Virus record (IMG/VR): IMGVR_UViG_3300032116_001461
Coordinates: 1 to 21,923 of that record
Source of the DNA: a virus
Reading direction: 5' to 3' (one strand)
Length of the DNA: 21,923 nt
Numbering within the stretch: the stretch's first letter is position 1; each line of letters begins with the position of its first letter. The translations under genes were made by a program, and so were the position numbers. Positions 20,794 to 21,923 of this stretch are shown piece by piece. Under the pieces are notes generated by a model. The model saw nothing but the letters and a program-made list of their open reading frames with translations. It ran no database searches and had not been told where the DNA came from.

Positions 20794-21519
20794 TTAGACA
20801 ACATGATTTAGGATATCCTTAACTAGTGCAGCATGAGATTCTATTCCAGGATGACTTAAATCTCTTGCAAAATCAATCCTATCTAACCGTATGGGCGTTT
20901 CATCAAACGGTATCTGCCTCAATGCGTTAATCATTACTAGTTTAGTATCGGTTGTCATTAGTTTAATAAGATTACACGCTAGTTCTTTGCGGCTATTGAA
21001 GAAGTTGATAGCGTCGGAATAATAGATGAATTTTGAAACGTTTTCATCTTCTTTCCAAAATCCGTGTGGATCAGCACATCCGTTGTTCACGATTACGAAT
21101 CTAGTTTCGTCAGGCCATTGGACAAATAGGTACTTTGGCTTTTTTTCTACAGTTAAGTACCATGCTGTGAGATTGTGCATCATCACATCTATACCTGACC
21201 CAGCAATTGACAAGTTATAGTAGTCACAATTTAGCGCATTAGCTACTTGATAACAATAAGTCTTTTCTAGTTCTAACCCAATACCCTCTGTGTGGCTACA
21301 TCCGGTGAACAATATATAGTTGTCTAGATTTATGTCAGCAATGTTTTTACACCGATGGCCGTATTCGTTGTAGTCATAGGTTATTTCAACGTTTCTATAG
21401 TACCAATCATCAGGCTGGGTGCGAAGATTGCCAACAAAAGGTTCTTCTTCATCGCCTCCGGAATAGAACCGAGACTGATTAAGAAGTTCATATCCTAAGA
21501 AAGGAAAGTTAACCTGCAT
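20794..21519 (-). CDS. SGNH/GDSL-like hydrolase, paralog 2
   Basis: 241 aa. It shares DWYYRN.EITYDYNEYGHRCKN, then GCSHTEG.GLELEKT and YYNLS..GSGID with paralog 1, with the same serine position (S75) and block V D220/H223 (RDLSHPG); the C-terminal half carries insertions relative to paralog 1. The start overlaps the infA stop by one base (TAATG) and its Shine-Dalgarno (AGAAGAAA) is inside infA, so translation is probably coupled. Both paralogs retain their catalytic residues, which argues against one being a decaying copy; different substrates or partners are likely. Role as for paralog 1. Confidence 0.72.
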   Translation of the reverse strand: MQVNFPFLGYELLNQSRFYSGGDEEEPFVGNLRTQPDDWYYRNVEITYDYNEYGHRCKNIADINLDNYILFTGCSHTEGIGLELEKTYCYQVANALNCDYYNLSIAGSGIDVMMHNLTAWYLTVEKKPKYLFVQWPDETRFVIVNNGCADPHGFWKEDENVSKFIYYSDAINFFNSRKELACNLIKLMTTDTKLVMINALRQIPFDETPIRLDRIDFARDLSHPGIESHAALVKDILNHVV

Positions 21520-21734
21520 TATTTTCTTCTTATGATTCTTCCGCGATTTAGATCGTATGGGGTCATTTCTAGTTCTACACGGTCGCCCATCAGTATTCTG
21601 ATTTCGTATTGACGCATTCTACCGGACACGTAACTCAATACAGTATGTCCGTTTTCTAGCTTTACCTTAAATGTAGCATTAGGTAAAACATCAATGACTT
21701 CGCCTTCTAATTTGATTGTACTTTCTTTAGCCAT
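21519..21734 (-). CDS. infA: translation initiation factor IF-1
   Basis: 71 aa, the usual length (72 in E. coli). The OB-fold pattern is complete: [47 protein letters not shown] and [10 protein letters not shown], ending in basic RRK. IF-1 binds the 30S A site with IF-2 and IF-3 during start selection. Phage copies are rare; the gene was probably taken from a bacterial host. It follows the partial upstream gene by four bases with only a weak Shine-Dalgarno (AAAG), and overlaps the SGNH gene. It may tune translation toward phage messages, but this is inference. Confidence 0.93.
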   Translation of the reverse strand: MAKESTIKLEGEVIDVLPNATFKVKLENGHTVLSYVSGRMRQYEIRILMGDRVELEMTPYDLNRGRIIRRK

Positions 21735-21738
21735 AACT

Positions 21739-21923
21739 TTACTTTTTGAGCGTTGCCCAAATATCTTCGCCTTCTAGAATCTCTTTCTCTAGTCTGCGAT
21801 ACTCTTCACCGAGTGCTTTCAGTTTTTCCCAACGACCTTCAAGGTCATTGTTTGGACGTAGAATTCCTAAACGTTCTTCAATAACGTTAAGTCTTTCGTC
21901 TAAGCTTACGCCTCTAATCTTGA
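21739..21923 (-). CDS. partial gene, C-terminal 60 residues of a coiled-coil protein
   Basis: The frame is open from the window edge to TAA at 21739-21741; the 5' end is missing. The visible part, [43 protein letters not shown], is charged and helical, likely coiled-coil, ending in EDIWATLKK. Short proteins of this appearance (IE.RL.IL.PN..L...W..L......Y..LE) occur in cyanophage structural or baseplate regions as far as I remember (not verified). Function unknown. It is the first visible gene of the - strand operon. Confidence 0.68.
   Translation of the reverse strand, partial: KIRGVSLDERLNVIEERLGILRPNNDLEGRWEKLKALGEEYRRLEKEILEGEDIWATLKK

Noticed and set aside
1-21923. tRNA genes, CRISPR arrays, insertion sequences or an integrase
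   Set aside because: I looked for TTCRA-type T-loops with stems, regular 25-40 base repeats with spacers, transposase DDE motifs and tyrosine-recombinase motifs, and saw none. The only direct repeat is the 49-bp pair around the methyltransferase.

Overview
The window looks like part of a lytic T4-like (myovirus-type) phage genome from an aquatic environment, not a bacterial chromosome. The reasons are wall-to-wall small genes with 1-20 base overlaps, a T4 RNase H-type 5'-3' exonuclease, many small proteins of the kind seen in marine T4-like phages (recalled from memory, not searched), three long beta-repeat tail-fibre-like proteins, and NATAAATA late-promoter-like boxes beside consensus sigma70 promoters. 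Host-like genes are embedded in it: QueE, superoxide dismutase, an ErpA/IscA-type Fe-S carrier and translation factor IF-1. No integrase, tRNA, CRISPR or insertion sequence was seen. The host cannot be named; a Gram-negative aquatic bacterium is my guess.

Layout, + strand, 1-13518. Bases 1-3462 hold a modification/sugar cluster: the 3' part of queE, a GT4-type glycosyltransferase, a small class I methyltransferase and a GalE-like epimerase, all overlapping or abutting. Bases 3481-5593 hold a conserved phage protein, an SPPY-type DNA methyltransferase flanked by a 49-bp direct repeat, a 17-codon mini-ORF and a conserved acidic-tailed protein. Bases 5612-7269 form a promoter-led pair, a ParB/DGQH-fold protein and a GIY-YIG-like protein. 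Bases 7273-10347 run from a perfect sigma70 promoter through the exonuclease and six small genes. Bases 10373-13518 hold small proteins, including an exported EF-hand protein, a phasin-like helical protein and two tiny membrane proteins, interspersed with at least three sigma70-like promoters.

Layout, - strand, 21923-13557. This is one transcription direction converging on a strong bidirectional terminator at 13521-13546. In order of transcription: a partial coiled-coil gene, infA, two tandem SGNH-hydrolase paralogs, Fe/Mn superoxide dismutase, a 60-aa protein, an ErpA-like carrier, then three tail-fibre-like proteins of 370, 802 and 622 aa. The dismutase, 60-aa protein and ErpA genes are linked by ATGA overlaps, and NATAAATA boxes precede the dismutase and the first fibre gene.

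Main points for a second look: (1) a composite element at 11362-11418 in which a promoter sits inside a terminator-like hairpin that would also sequester the next gene's Shine-Dalgarno; (2) a possible iron/redox virion module (dismutase, 60-aa protein, ErpA, fibres with HxH motifs); (3) a methyltransferase cassette bounded by a duplicated gene 3' end; (4) an exported EF-hand phage protein; (5) promoters whose predicted start lies on or next to the AUG, in a phage that carries its own IF-1.
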